In this document: in pieces, positions 35,717 through 44,440 of the stretch
Layout of the letters: each line of letters begins with the position of its first letter
How positions within the stretch are numbered: position 1 is the first letter of the stretch
From: Streptomyces sp. M41(2017)
GTDB taxonomy: Bacteria > Actinomycetota > Actinomycetes > Streptomycetales > Streptomycetaceae
DNA: 64,000 nt
Reading direction: 5' to 3'
Assembly: GCF_002078175.1 (NCBI RefSeq)
Contig: NZ_MWFK01000003.1
Location: forward strand, 248,001-312,000
Notes under the pieces: generated by a model
The model's database searches: none
Told to the model about the DNA's origin: nothing
The model's input: the letters and a program-made list of their open reading frames with translations, nothing else
Translations under genes and position numbers: made by a program

Positions 35717-36607
35717 GTGGACCTGACGATTCTTTACCGCGGGCCGCTCGCCTCCTGCGACTACGACTGCCCGTACTGCCCGTTCGCCAAGCGCCGGGAC
35801 ACCACGGACCAACTGCGGTCCGACCGGGCTGCGTTGCAACGGTTCACCACGTGGGCGGGCGAGCAGCGGGAGGACCGGCTGTCGGTGCTCTTCACCCCGT
35901 GGGGCGAGGGCCTGGTCCGTTCCTGGTACCGCCGTGCTCTCGTGGAGCTGTCCCACCAGCCCCACATCCAGCGGGTCGCGATCCAGACGAACCTGAGCTG
36001 CCGTACCGACTGGCTCCAGGAGGCGGACCGGGACACGGTGGCGCTGTGGTGCACGTACCACCCCGGGCAGACGCCGCACGAACGCTTCCTCGCCAAGGCA
36101 CGCCGGCTCACCGCCCTGGGCGTGCGCTTCAGCGTCGGCGTCGTCGGCCTGCCCGAGCATCGGGAACCGGCGCGACGGCTGCGCGAGGAGCTCCCGGAGC
36201 ACGTGTACCTGTGGGTGAACGCCGCGGAAGGACACACCTACTCCGACGAGCAGGCCGCCGAGTGGACCGCGCTCGACCCGCTCTTCCCCTTCAGCCGTCA
36301 CCCGCACCGCTCGGCCGGCCTGCCCTGCCGCACCGGAGAGTCCGTCATCTCGGTGGACGGCGACGGAACGGTCCGCCGCTGCCACTTCGTTCGCGGCGAG
36401 CTCGGCAACCTGTACGACGGTTCCTACCGGACCGCGCTCGCTCCGCGCCCCTGTCCCCTGACCTCATGCGACTGCCACATCGGCTACGTGCATCTGGAAA
36501 CGCTGCCGCTGTACGACGTCTTCGCGGGCGGGGTACTGGAACGCGTCCCGCGGATGACACCGGACAGGGACCTCCTGCCGGTGGTCCCTGCACGCCGGCC
36601 GGTCTGA
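35717..36607 (+). CDS. STM4011-family radical SAM protein
   Basis: A 296-residue radical SAM enzyme with GTG start. CDYDCPYC supplies CxxxCxxC (C14, C18, C21) right at the N-terminus. Five later cysteines (C204, C222, C246, C251, C253), in LPCRTGES, RRCHF and PLTSCDCH, suggest a SPASM/Twitch-like domain with extra iron-sulfur clusters, as in enzymes that modify peptides or proteins. It is the last gene of the operon and is convergent with a serine hydrolase gene 34 bases away. The substrate is unknown. Confidence 0.85.
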   Translation: MDLTILYRGPLASCDYDCPYCPFAKRRDTTDQLRSDRAALQRFTTWAGEQREDRLSVLFTPWGEGLVRSWYRRALVELSHQPHIQRVAIQTNLSCRTDWLQEADRDTVALWCTYHPGQTPHERFLAKARRLTALGVRFSVGVVGLPEHREPARRLREELPEHVYLWVNAAEGHTYSDEQAAEWTALDPLFPFSRHPHRSAGLPCRTGESVISVDGDGTVRRCHFVRGELGNLYDGSYRTALAPRPCPLTSCDCHIGYVHLETLPLYDVFAGGVLERVPRMTPDRDLLPVVPARRPV

Positions 36608-36641
36608 GCGACACCGCTACGCCCTCTCACCGACCTTTCCA

Positions 36642-37823
36642 TCAGCGGGTGTCGACGTTCCCGGCGCACAGGGCGTGATCCACCAGGTTGCCGGCGGCCC
36701 GCTCCTGTTCCAGGATGTGTTCCAGGCTGTCGCCGCGCGCCTCGGACATGGAGACCACGACACTTCGAGTTCCGCTCGGGGTGACGCCGTTGAGCGTGAT
36801 GTAGCCGCCGTCCCCGCCCTCATGACTCCAGTAGGTCCCGCCACAGCTCAGCGGGCGTTCGACCAGCCCGAGTCCGTATCGGCCGCCGGGCCACAGCTGT
36901 TGGACCTCCGCGTTCACCGGCACGGTGCGCTGCATCTCGGCCAGCTGTCGACGCGGCAGGAGGCGGCCTCCCAGCAACGCGCGGAGGAAGCGGTTCTCGT
37001 CCCCCGTGGTCGTGACGAACGAGAGATTCTCGTGGTCCACGGGGATCTGGTCCGTGACGTCCACACGAGCTCCGGGGCCGAACAACTGGTAGGCGTTCGC
37101 GTGCGGTCGAGGGAGGGTGGACGCGGTGCCGCCCCACCGGGTCCGGCCGAGGGCGAGCGGGCGCAGAATGCGGTGTTCGATCTCCTCGTGAGCGGGGTGG
37201 CCCGTGGCGCGGTGGATGATCGCGGCGAGCAGGATGTATCCCGTGTTGGAGTACTGCCAGCCCTCGCCCGGCGGAAAGTCCGGGGCGTGATCCATGGCGC
37301 GGGCGATCAACTGCTCCGAGCTGTAGACGTAGTGACGCTGCTCGTAGTACTCCTGCGGCGTGGTGTAGCCGGGCACGTCGTCGTGCAGGCCGCTCGTGTG
37401 CTGAAGGAGCTGTCGGACGGTGATCAGGCGGCCGTCGTTGCCGTTGCCGTCGACCACTCCCGGCAGCCAGCGGTCCACGGTGTCGTCCAGGGACAGCCCG
37501 CCCTCGGCCTCCAGTTGGAGGACGACGGTGGCGATCAGTGTCTTGGACGTGCTGGCCATACGGAAGTAGCCCTCTGCAGGGACCGGACGACCGGTGTCCA
37601 GGTCGGCGGTTCCGCTGGTCGCGACCGTCTGCCGGCCGTCGGGTTCGATCGTTCGGGCCTGGACACCGCTGACGCCGAGCGCGTGGATCGCCCGGGCGTC
37701 CTCACGCAACTGCCGCGCGAGAGTCGGGCGTTGAGGCTGCGCGAGGGCGGTGCCCGCCTCGACGGTGAGCAACGCCGCGATGCCGAGTGCCAGGGCCAGG
37801 TGTTTGCGCGGAGTCGAGGTCAT
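36642..37823 (-). CDS. Secreted serine hydrolase, beta-lactamase/DD-carboxypeptidase-like
   Basis: A 393-residue class C beta-lactamase-like protein with a signal peptide ending near ALAQ (about residue 29). Catalytic motifs: ASTSKTL (S-x-x-K), YSNTGY (Y-x-N) and SHEGGDGGY in place of KTG. This set is typical of streptomycete D-alanyl-D-alanine carboxypeptidases and esterases such as the R61 enzyme group. It may trim peptidoglycan stem peptides outside the cell. It converges on the STM401x operon. Confidence 0.87.
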   Translation of the reverse strand: MTSTPRKHLALALGIAALLTVEAGTALAQPQRPTLARQLREDARAIHALGVSGVQARTIEPDGRQTVATSGTADLDTGRPVPAEGYFRMASTSKTLIATVVLQLEAEGGLSLDDTVDRWLPGVVDGNGNDGRLITVRQLLQHTSGLHDDVPGYTTPQEYYEQRHYVYSSEQLIARAMDHAPDFPPGEGWQYSNTGYILLAAIIHRATGHPAHEEIEHRILRPLALGRTRWGGTASTLPRPHANAYQLFGPGARVDVTDQIPVDHENLSFVTTTGDENRFLRALLGGRLLPRRQLAEMQRTVPVNAEVQQLWPGGRYGLGLVERPLSCGGTYWSHEGGDGGYITLNGVTPSGTRSVVVSMSEARGDSLEHILEQERAAGNLVDHALCAGNVDTR

Positions 37824-38013
37824 GGTCGAACGCTAGGTCCCGGCGAGAGGACGGGGTATCCGGCGCACCCCCGGGCTCCGGTTGGGGATATCCCCCCACG
37901 CGATGCGCTCGGGCGCGGACGAGATCGACGCCGGCCCTCAGTGTGTGCCGTACAGCGCTCACATCAGGACATGCGCGACGGTACGGCCCCAACCCGACCA
38001 TAGGGTTCGAGGA

Positions 38014-39279
38014 ATGAATTCCTCCCCGTCCGCCCCTCCGACGGCGCTCACAGCACACAGGACGAAGCGTCCGCCTCTCGGTCCCACCTGGTTCGCCGCC
38101 GTCATGGGCACCGGCATCGTCGCCAACGCCTCGGTCACGCTGCCCTGGACCTTCCCCGGGCTGCGAACCGGCGCCATGGTCGTCTGGCTGGGCGCCGCGC
38201 TCCTCCTGGTCCTCCTGGCCGCCGGATACCTGCGGCAGCGAGCCCTGCGGCTTCACGCCGGTGATCCGGTGATGGCGCAGTTCCTGGGGGCGCCCCCGGT
38301 GGCACTGCTCACGGTGGGCGCCGGGGCGCTGCTGCTCGGCCGCCCGCTGATGGGAAGCGAGGCGGCGCTGGACGTGGACTGGGTGCTGTGGTCACTCGGT
38401 ACGGTGCTCGGCCTGGTCACCGCCTGCACGGTCCCGTACCTGATGGTCACCCGGCATCGCTTCGCGCCGGACGCCGCGTTCGGGGGCTGGCTCATGCCCG
38501 TGGTGCCGCCGATGGTCTCGGCCGCGACGGGCGCCCTGCTCATCCCCCACGCACCGGCGGGTCAGCTCCGCCTCGCCCTGCTGCTGGCCTGCTACGCCAT
38601 GCTCGGACTCGGCCTCATCGCGGCGCTGCTCGTGATAGCGCTGATCTACGGCCGCCTGATCCATCACGAGGCACCCTCCGGAGCGGTGGTGCCCACGGTG
38701 TGGATCGGCGCGGGCGCCCTGGGACAGGCCGTCGCGGCCCTCGGCGCACTCGCCGCGGCGGCGCCCAGCGTGCTCCCGGCGCCCTACGCGCAGGGGACCG
38801 TGGTGCTCGCGCTGCTGGGCGGGCTCGGCGTGTGGGGTTTCGCCATGCTGTGGCTCACGCTCGCCGCGGGGTTGACGGTACGGACGATCCGGACCGGTCT
38901 GCCTTTCGCGGCCACCTGGTGGTCGTTCATCTTCCCGGTCGGCGCCTGCGTGACCGCCTGCAACTCCCTTGCCGCGCAGACAGGTTCGGATGCGTTCAAG
39001 TGGATCGCCGTGGCGTCCTACGGGCTGCTCGTCCTCGCCTGGATCGTCGTGGCCGGGCGGTCCGCCCTTCACGCCGCCGAGCACATGTGCCAGTGGGCGG
39101 TCGCCGGCCGCGCACGTCGTCCTGCCGTCGGAACGGCACCTCGCGAAGACGGGACCACGCCGCCCGCGGAAGGCGTCCACGCCGGCGCGCGTCCGGCTGC
39201 CGAGGCCCGGAGGCCCGGCCTCGACCCCACGGCCGAGGTCGTCGGTGCCGGCGCCCTGGCCGCCGACGACGAGGGATGA
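38014..39279 (+). CDS. TDT-family transporter (TehA/SLAC1-like)
   Basis: A 421-residue membrane protein with ten hydrophobic helices. PTWFAAVMGTGIVANAS is the family's first helix, and the repeated five-helix pair layout and late TWWSFIFPVGACVTACNSLA are typical of tellurite-resistance/dicarboxylate transporters and SLAC1-type anion channels. It may export sulfite, C4-dicarboxylates or tellurite-related anions. An alanine/proline-rich tail of about 65 residues, cytoplasmic and disordered, is extra. A perfect terminator follows. Confidence 0.83.
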   Translation: MNSSPSAPPTALTAHRTKRPPLGPTWFAAVMGTGIVANASVTLPWTFPGLRTGAMVVWLGAALLLVLLAAGYLRQRALRLHAGDPVMAQFLGAPPVALLTVGAGALLLGRPLMGSEAALDVDWVLWSLGTVLGLVTACTVPYLMVTRHRFAPDAAFGGWLMPVVPPMVSAATGALLIPHAPAGQLRLALLLACYAMLGLGLIAALLVIALIYGRLIHHEAPSGAVVPTVWIGAGALGQAVAALGALAAAAPSVLPAPYAQGTVVLALLGGLGVWGFAMLWLTLAAGLTVRTIRTGLPFAATWWSFIFPVGACVTACNSLAAQTGSDAFKWIAVASYGLLVLAWIVVAGRSALHAAEHMCQWAVAGRARRPAVGTAPREDGTTPPAEGVHAGARPAAEARRPGLDPTAEVVGAGALAADDEG

Positions 39280-39296
39280 CCACCCCGGACCGTTGA

Positions 39297-39333
39297 CGGC
39301 GGGCCCGCTCCGGTGATCGGAGCGGGCCCGCCG
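39297..39333 (+). terminator. Perfect 16-bp hairpin terminator
   Basis: CGGCGGGCCCGCTCCG (39297-39312) pairs exactly with 39318-39333 across GTGAT, 17 bases after the transporter stop. This is the strongest terminator in the window. Confidence 0.8.
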
Positions 39334-39503
39334 TGACTGTCGCCTGATGTCCCTCTGCGATCCGCGTGTTCTGCGTTCCGAGATCGGCTACGTGAACCGA
39401 GTCGATCGGGCGCCCCTGGTGTTTCTGCTCCAACCGGCGCTGCGCACCCGGCTCGTCCGAGGTGGGCGGGCGGCACCGTGGCTCTCGGCCCCCGGTGCCG
39501 GCG

Positions 39504-39534
39504 ATCCCGCGGCGCCGCTGTGGCGCCGCGGGAT
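39504..39534 (-). terminator. Hairpin terminator after the DUF6884 gene
   Basis: ATCCCGCGGCGCC (39504-39516) pairs exactly with 39522-39534 across GCTGT. On the minus strand it lies 58 bases after the DUF6884 stop. The 258-base stretch from 39334 to 39591 otherwise holds nothing I can support. Confidence 0.65.
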
Positions 39535-39591
39535 GGTGTGTCCCCTCATCCGCCTCGTGGCCGTGCACGGAAAGCTGTCCGGTCTCCCCGT

Positions 39592-40071
39592 TCACAGAGG
39601 TGACGGGTCCGCGTTCCGCCGGACAGGTGGGGCCGCTTGTTTGCGCATCGCTGCGAGTCGGGCCATCTGCTCGCCCATGCCGCGCGTCCCGGCCAGGGGG
39701 TTCAGGGCCCCCGGCCAGACGCTGCGGACGAGGCTCACGTGCCGGGCGCCCCCGAGGACCACGACGGGACTCCCGAGGATGACACCCCGCCTGTGTGCCT
39801 GCTCCAGAAGGGCGGCGGCCGTGATGGAGTCGGCGGCGCCATGGGGAGTGTCGTACGGCTCGACGACGTCGTCCAGGTCGAGCAGGCCGTACCGCGCGGA
39901 GAGGATGAGCAGCCGACCGGGCTCCAGCGCCTCCGCCGCCCTTCGGCACGCGCGGTGGTAGGAACCGACGTACAGGTCCCCGGCCGGTGCCCGCCGGTCC
40001 AGCTTGCGACTGCCGCACGGAATGACGACCAGTTCGGGGTCGAAGCAGTCGAGATGGTCGTTCGGTGTCAT
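39592..40071 (-). CDS. DUF6884-like protein
   Basis: A 159-residue protein starting with a hydrophobic strand and LVVIPCGSRKLDRRAPAGDLY, then VGSYHRACRRAAEAL and LLILSARYGLLDLDDVVEPYD. This is the signature of the DUF6884/YaaA-like group, related to DNA-binding or nucleotide-binding proteins in phages and plasmids. No function is known. It has a good start but no strong SD. It lies downstream of an SgcJ-like/SDR pair on the same strand; a 76-base gap separates them. Confidence 0.75.
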   Translation of the reverse strand: MTPNDHLDCFDPELVVIPCGSRKLDRRAPAGDLYVGSYHRACRRAAEALEPGRLLILSARYGLLDLDDVVEPYDTPHGAADSITAAALLEQAHRRGVILGSPVVVLGGARHVSLVRSVWPGALNPLAGTRGMGEQMARLAAMRKQAAPPVRRNADPSPL

Positions 40072-40147
40072 GCGTGCCGTCCTGTTCCGGTGGGTGTGAG
40101 CGCGCCTGCGTCTGTGCGCGGTGCCGGCCGGCACGGACCGAGCGTCC

Positions 40148-40525
40148 CTACGGGAGGCGGGACACGTGGTAGTGGGCGATCTGCCAGTCCTCGGCCGTCC
40201 GGCGTACGAGGACGCTGAGGTTGACGCCGATGGTGGGGCGGTCGGTGAAGGAGAAGTCGACGGCCAGGTAGCCCAGTACGAGGTCCTGGGAGAGCCGTCT
40301 GGTCTCGAGCACCTGGTACGCGGCCTCCATGCCGAGGGGTTGCGAGTCGTAGTAGGCGGCGACCCCTCGTCTGCCCGTGCTGTAGGGGTGGAGCCCCTGG
40401 AAGATGGCGTCCTCGGTGAACTGGGCCGCGACCCGATGGGGCTCGTGGGCGTCGACACCGGCCTTCCACCGGTCCAGGACGTCACGCAGGATCGCTTCGT
40501 CGTCCTTGGTCTTCGTGGTGTCCAT
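40148..40525 (-). CDS. NTF2-like protein (SgcJ/EcaC family)
   Basis: A 125-residue single-domain protein of the NTF2-like fold: ILRDVLDRWKAGVDAHEPHRV, AAQFTEDAIFQGLHPYSTGR and a late DWQIAHYHVS are the standard SgcJ/EcaC pattern of one helix bundle plus a curved sheet. Members bind small hydrophobic molecules or act as cyclases/oxygenases in secondary metabolism, but many are uncharacterised. It follows the SDR by about 100 bases on the same strand; the two likely share a promoter. Confidence 0.8.
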   Translation of the reverse strand: MDTTKTKDDEAILRDVLDRWKAGVDAHEPHRVAAQFTEDAIFQGLHPYSTGRRGVAAYYDSQPLGMEAAYQVLETRRLSQDLVLGYLAVDFSFTDRPTIGVNLSVLVRRTAEDWQIAHYHVSRLP

Positions 40526-40628
40526 CAGGTTGCTCCTGGTGTTCGGGGCCCGAGGCCTGCCGATGTGGTGGACGGTGCGGGGTGCGCGACCGGCGACACC
40601 CCACACCTCCAAGGGTGGACCCGCCGGG

Positions 40629-41342
40629 TCAGTGACCGGCGCTCATCCCACCGTCCACGTGGAGGATCTCACCCGTGACGAACGGCGCGTGCTGCAGATA
40701 CATCACCGCGTCGACGATGTCGGAGGACTCGCCCATACGGCGGACCGGGTGCAGTCCCGCGAGGGCCTCGTGCGTGTCCTCGGGGTGCATGGGGGTCTTG
40801 ATGGTGCCGGGCGAGACCGCGTTGACCCGGATCCCGCGCGTGGCGTACTCGATGGCGAGGGACTTGGTGGCGGACTGCAGTCCACCCTTGGTCAGCGAGG
40901 CCAGCGCGGACGGCACCCGGGCGTCGGCGTTGTCGACGAGGCTGGTGGTGATGTTGACGATGTGGCCGCCGCCCTGCGCGAGCATCTGCTCGATGGCGAG
41001 CTGGGTGACGTGGAAGAAGCCGGTGAGGTTGATGCCCGTCACGGCCGCGAAGTCGTCCGCGGTGTAGTCCGTGAACGGCTTGGCGACGAAGACGCCCGCG
41101 TTGTTGACGAGCGCGTCGATGCGGCCGAAACGCTCGATGGCGGCGGCGACGACGCGTTCCGCCGTCGCGGCGTCGGCGATGTCGCCCTGCACCGTCAGCA
41201 CGTCGGTGTCGTCGGTGGGGGCGATGCTGCGGGACGTGCCGACGACGGCGTAGCCCTGCTTGCGGTACGCGGCGAGCAGGTCGGCGCCGATGCCCTGCGA
41301 GGCGCCGGTGATGATCGCGACCTTCTGGTCCTGAGTGGTCAT
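40629..41342 (-). CDS. SDR family protein with the catalytic tyrosine replaced
   Basis: A 237-residue Rossmann protein: IITGASQGIGADLLAAYRKQ, NNAGVF and a serine in NITTSL. At the YxxxK site it has ALASLTKGG, keeping the lysine but replacing the tyrosine with alanine; the rest (VNAVSPGTIKTPMH, DGGMSAGH) is ordinary. Such proteins form a recognisable actinobacterial group. Activity would need another acid. A palindrome TAGC-CGACCGGTCG-ACTA lies 84-101 bases upstream; the same core occurs at the TetR gene near 45073. Confidence 0.83.
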   Translation of the reverse strand: MTTQDQKVAIITGASQGIGADLLAAYRKQGYAVVGTSRSIAPTDDTDVLTVQGDIADAATAERVVAAAIERFGRIDALVNNAGVFVAKPFTDYTADDFAAVTGINLTGFFHVTQLAIEQMLAQGGGHIVNITTSLVDNADARVPSALASLTKGGLQSATKSLAIEYATRGIRVNAVSPGTIKTPMHPEDTHEALAGLHPVRRMGESSDIVDAVMYLQHAPFVTGEILHVDGGMSAGH

Positions 41343-41604
41343 GGTGACGTTCTCCGTGCGGTAGAGCGGCCCGTCCGCTCGATGCGGGACGGTTGTCGAG
41401 TGATTCCGGTTGCCGATCGATTTACTAGCCGACCGGTCGACTAATGCGAAGGTAAGCGGTCCCGGCGCTTCCGTCCACGGTTGGCGAGCCTCTCCCCGGG
41501 ACCGGGTTCCTCCCAGGTGATAGGCGCAGACTTTCAGCCCAGGTCAGACGCTTCCTTCCCGGCTGACCTGGGTCGGCGCCCGTACAAGGGGACCTCGCGG
41601 CGGG
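41343..41604. other. Gap between SDR start and LysR end
   Basis: The 262 bases hold the SDR promoter region with a CGACCGGTCG palindrome (see its entry) and a second inverted repeat, CCCAGGTCAG (41538-41547) with CTGACCTGGG (41563-41572), which may end the LysR transcript. No gene is visible. Confidence 0.5.
41426..41443. promoter_or_regulatory. CGACCGGTCG operator-like palindrome, SDR side
   Basis: TAGC-CGACCGGTCG-ACTA is an 18-bp near-perfect palindrome (one mismatched pair). It is about 84 bases upstream of the SDR start. Its 10-base core is identical to the core at 45073-45084 next to the TetR gene, so that TetR could bind here. Confidence 0.6.
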
Positions 41605-42528
41605 CTACTGCCGGTAGGGATCGCAGTCCGGCAACCAGGCATCCGCCGCGTGGACGCCGAGGTCACCGACGCCGTCGCACAGTGCCTCCATCGTCGAGAT
41701 GACCGACGAACGGACCTCGTTCCGGCGCCGGACCAGGGACCATGTCCAGTGGATCTCGGGCCCTACGACGGCACGTCGGACCAGGTCGGACGGCAGCGGA
41801 GTGGTCTGTCCCTTGGGCGAGTTGATCACGGGTCCACCGATGCGCCGGACGTGATCGAAGAACGCCGGACCGGTGATCCCGCCGTCGGAGATACGGACGG
41901 CGCGCGCTCCGGTGCCCTTGGTCACGGCCTCGGCATAGGCGTTCCAGGACGACCACGAGGTGGTGTCGTCGTCCAGGAGTACGGCGCTGTCCGAGGCCCG
42001 CACCTCTCCCGTGACATCTCCCGGGGCGACCGCGTAGAGCCGGTCCGCGCCGATCAGGCGGGCCCGCAGGCCGAGCTCGTCCAGGGTGCCGGTGGGTACC
42101 CAGCAGATCGCCAGGTCCAGGCTTCCGTCGGCGACCCGTGCGGCCTGGGCGTGCGAGGGCGCCACCCAGGCGTCGATGTGGACCTGGGCCACGGCCGCGG
42201 TACGAGCGGTCAGGTCCGGCGGAAGCCAGTTGACGTAGCCGAGACGGACGGGTTCGGAGCCGGACAGCCGGCGGGCGCGGAGCTGGAGCTCGTCGGCGCC
42301 GTCCAGGAGGGCGCGGGTGTGGGGCAGCAGGGCCGATCCGGCGGGGGTGAGCGCAACCGAGCGGCGGTCCCGGTCGAACAGGCGCACGCCCAGGTCCCGT
42401 TCGAGGGCCTTGATCTGCTGGGACAGGGACGGCCCGGCGATCAGGAGACGCTCGGCGGCCCGGCCGAAGTTCAGTTCCTCGGCGACGGCGACGAAGTACC
42501 GCAGCTGGCGCAGTTCCACACGGGCCAT
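41605..42528 (-). CDS. LysR-type transcriptional regulator
   Basis: A 307-residue LTTR. ELRQLRYFVAVAEELNFGRA, then AGPSLSQQIKALERDLGVRL, is the classic winged HTH; the substrate-binding domain follows from residue 90 (VRLGYVNWLPPD). It is divergent from a muconolactone-isomerase-like/MFS transporter pair across 197 bases and probably activates it in response to an aromatic or other small carbon compound. The inducer is unknown. Confidence 0.88.
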   Translation of the reverse strand: MARVELRQLRYFVAVAEELNFGRAAERLLIAGPSLSQQIKALERDLGVRLFDRDRRSVALTPAGSALLPHTRALLDGADELQLRARRLSGSEPVRLGYVNWLPPDLTARTAAVAQVHIDAWVAPSHAQAARVADGSLDLAICWVPTGTLDELGLRARLIGADRLYAVAPGDVTGEVRASDSAVLLDDDTTSWSSWNAYAEAVTKGTGARAVRISDGGITGPAFFDHVRRIGGPVINSPKGQTTPLPSDLVRRAVVGPEIHWTWSLVRRRNEVRSSVISTMEALCDGVGDLGVHAADAWLPDCDPYRQ

Positions 42529-42725
42529 GCTACGTCGGTGGGAGGGTGCGCCTACCAGCAGGGAGCCGGCCGGTCGTGGCGCTCCGGCGAGGGCGGGCGG
42601 ACGATGGAGACATGCGCGCCCGAGAGTGGGTGAAGGCGGTGTCTGCCCTCCGGGGGAGGCCGCTGGGTCCCACCTCTGCCGCGAAGCGTCACCGACCGGA
42701 CCACCTCACCGAACGGAGTACGACC

Positions 42726-43028
42726 ATGCGTGAGTTTCTTGTCGAGATCACCACGACCGTCCCGGAGGGGACCCCGCAGGAAGAGGTGGACCGGCGGCGG
42801 GCCGCCGAAGCCGTCCACGCACGCGAACTGGCCGCCACCGGCCACCTGGCACGCCTGTGGCGCCCGGTCGGCGAGCTGCGCAGCATCGGCATCTGGCGCG
42901 GAGACGACGAGGACGACCTCAGGGAGAAGGTGCTGGGCACCCTTCCGCTGAGCCCGTGGATGACCTTCGAGGTCACACCGCTGGAATCCCACCCGAACGA
43001 CCCGGGGAGCGCGGACACGACGGCGTGA
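42726..43028 (+). CDS. Muconolactone isomerase-like protein
   Basis: A 100-residue protein: MREFLVEITTTVPEGTPQ, EVDRRRAAEAVHARELAATG and WRPVGELRSIGIWRGDDEDD fit the muconolactone delta-isomerase/YciI-like ferredoxin-like fold. True isomerases act in the beta-ketoadipate route on muconolactone and are usually decameric, 90-100 residues. Being beside a LysR gene rather than other pathway genes, it could be a relative with another substrate. The transporter gene starts 44 bases later. Confidence 0.8.
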   Translation: MREFLVEITTTVPEGTPQEEVDRRRAAEAVHARELAATGHLARLWRPVGELRSIGIWRGDDEDDLREKVLGTLPLSPWMTFEVTPLESHPNDPGSADTTA

Positions 43029-43072
43029 GCCGACCCCTGCCCCAGCTCCCCCGTGCATCTCCGAGGACCTTC

Positions 43073-44356
43073 ATGCCGTCGTGCCGCCCCGTCACGTCCA
43101 CCGCCACGGAGCTCGTCTCGCGGCACACGGCCTGGATCCACGTGCTCCAGGCCGCTGCCGCACTCGCGGCGGGCATGGGCGTCGGCCGGTTCGTGTTCAC
43201 CCCGATCGTCCCCCTGATGCACGCCCAGGCACGGCTGTCCCCGGGCGCGGGCGCCCATCTGGCCACCGCCAACTACGTCGGCTACCTCGTCGGGGCACTC
43301 GCCGGCATCCTGGCACCTTCCCTGATCCGCTCCCCCGCTCTCCTGCGCGCGAGCCTGGTCGTCCTGGTCGTCAGCCTGGCGGCCATGCCCGTGACCCACA
43401 GCACCGTTCTGTGGATGGCGTTGCGGCTGGCGGCAGGGGTGGCCAGCGCGCTGGTCTTCGTCATCGCGGTCAGCTCGCTGCTGAGCCACCTGCGCGAGCA
43501 TCCGGCCCACCTGTCCGGCTGGGCGTTCGGCGGTGTCGGCGCCGGCATCGCCCTGTCCGGCCTGCTGGTCCTCGCCGTGCGTTCCCTCGCCGACTGGCGG
43601 GCCGCGTGGTGGGCCTCGGCCGTACTCGCCGCGATCCTCTCCGTCGTGGCGTGGAACCTCCGCCCCGAAGGCGCACCTGAGCGATCGGCCGTGACGGCGG
43701 TGCCCGACCCTGCGGACGGCCTCGTGCGGAGGGCACGCACGGGGCGCTGGTTCACCGCCCTGTTCACCTCGTACACCCTGGAGGGTGTCGGCTACATCGT
43801 CGCCGGCACGTTCCTGGTCGCCGCGATCGAACAGGGCTCACCCGGTTGGATCGGGAGCGGCGCCTGGGTGGTGGTCGGTCTGGCCGCTCTGCCGTCCTCC
43901 GCGCTGTGGGCCTGGCTGGGGCGTCGTCGGTTCCGGCCCGGTCTGCTGTGTGCCGCGCTCGTGATCCAGGCGGTGGGCATCGCCCTGCCCGCTCTGTTCG
44001 ACGGTGTGACGGCCGCCCTGATCTCGGCGGTCCTGTTCGGCGCGACGTTCATCGGCATCAGCACCCTCGCCCTCGCCACAGGCACCCATCTGCGGTTTCC
44101 TCGGTCCGTCGCCCTGCTGACCGCCGGTTACTCGGTCGGGCAGATCGCCGGTCCCCTTCTCGTCGCACCATTGCTCCAGCACGGCTACCGACAGGCGCTG
44201 CTGCCGGCGTCCGGTGTGGTGCTCGCGGCTGCCGTGTCAGCGGCCGTCCTGCGGAGCGGGTTCCCGCACCGGATCGTCGTGGCGGAGGACGGCTTGGGCA
44301 GTGGGCGAGCCGGAACCGCCCGGCCTGTCGCGGGTCCCGAAGCGCGCACCGGCTGA
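43073..44356 (+). CDS. MFS transporter, YbfB/YjiJ-like
   Basis: A 427-residue major facilitator with twelve hydrophobic helices. AAALAAGMGVGRFVFTPIVP and LSPGAGAHLATANYVGYLVG are the family's helix 1 and 2 signature, with the PLM segment between. YbfB/YjiJ proteins are putative exporters; the neighbouring LysR and isomerase-like protein suggest it moves an aromatic acid or drug. GAGG precedes the ATG at 43073. The C-terminal tail of about 30 residues is hydrophilic. Confidence 0.85.
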   Translation: MPSCRPVTSTATELVSRHTAWIHVLQAAAALAAGMGVGRFVFTPIVPLMHAQARLSPGAGAHLATANYVGYLVGALAGILAPSLIRSPALLRASLVVLVVSLAAMPVTHSTVLWMALRLAAGVASALVFVIAVSSLLSHLREHPAHLSGWAFGGVGAGIALSGLLVLAVRSLADWRAAWWASAVLAAILSVVAWNLRPEGAPERSAVTAVPDPADGLVRRARTGRWFTALFTSYTLEGVGYIVAGTFLVAAIEQGSPGWIGSGAWVVVGLAALPSSALWAWLGRRRFRPGLLCAALVIQAVGIALPALFDGVTAALISAVLFGATFIGISTLALATGTHLRFPRSVALLTAGYSVGQIAGPLLVAPLLQHGYRQALLPASGVVLAAAVSAAVLRSGFPHRIVVAEDGLGSGRAGTARPVAGPEARTG

Positions 44357-44417
44357 GACGTGCCCGATGCGCCACACGGTGCACCGGACCCTGGGACACC
44401 GGGCCTGAGCCGATCGG

Positions 44418-44436
44418 CGGCGGCCGGGGGCCGCCG
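44418..44436. terminator. Short GC hairpin between converging genes
   Basis: CGGCGGCC (44418-44425) pairs with GGCCGCCG (44429-44436) around GGG, between the MFS stop and TetR stop. It is short but perfectly GC-paired. Confidence 0.5.
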
Positions 44437-44440
44437 GCCG

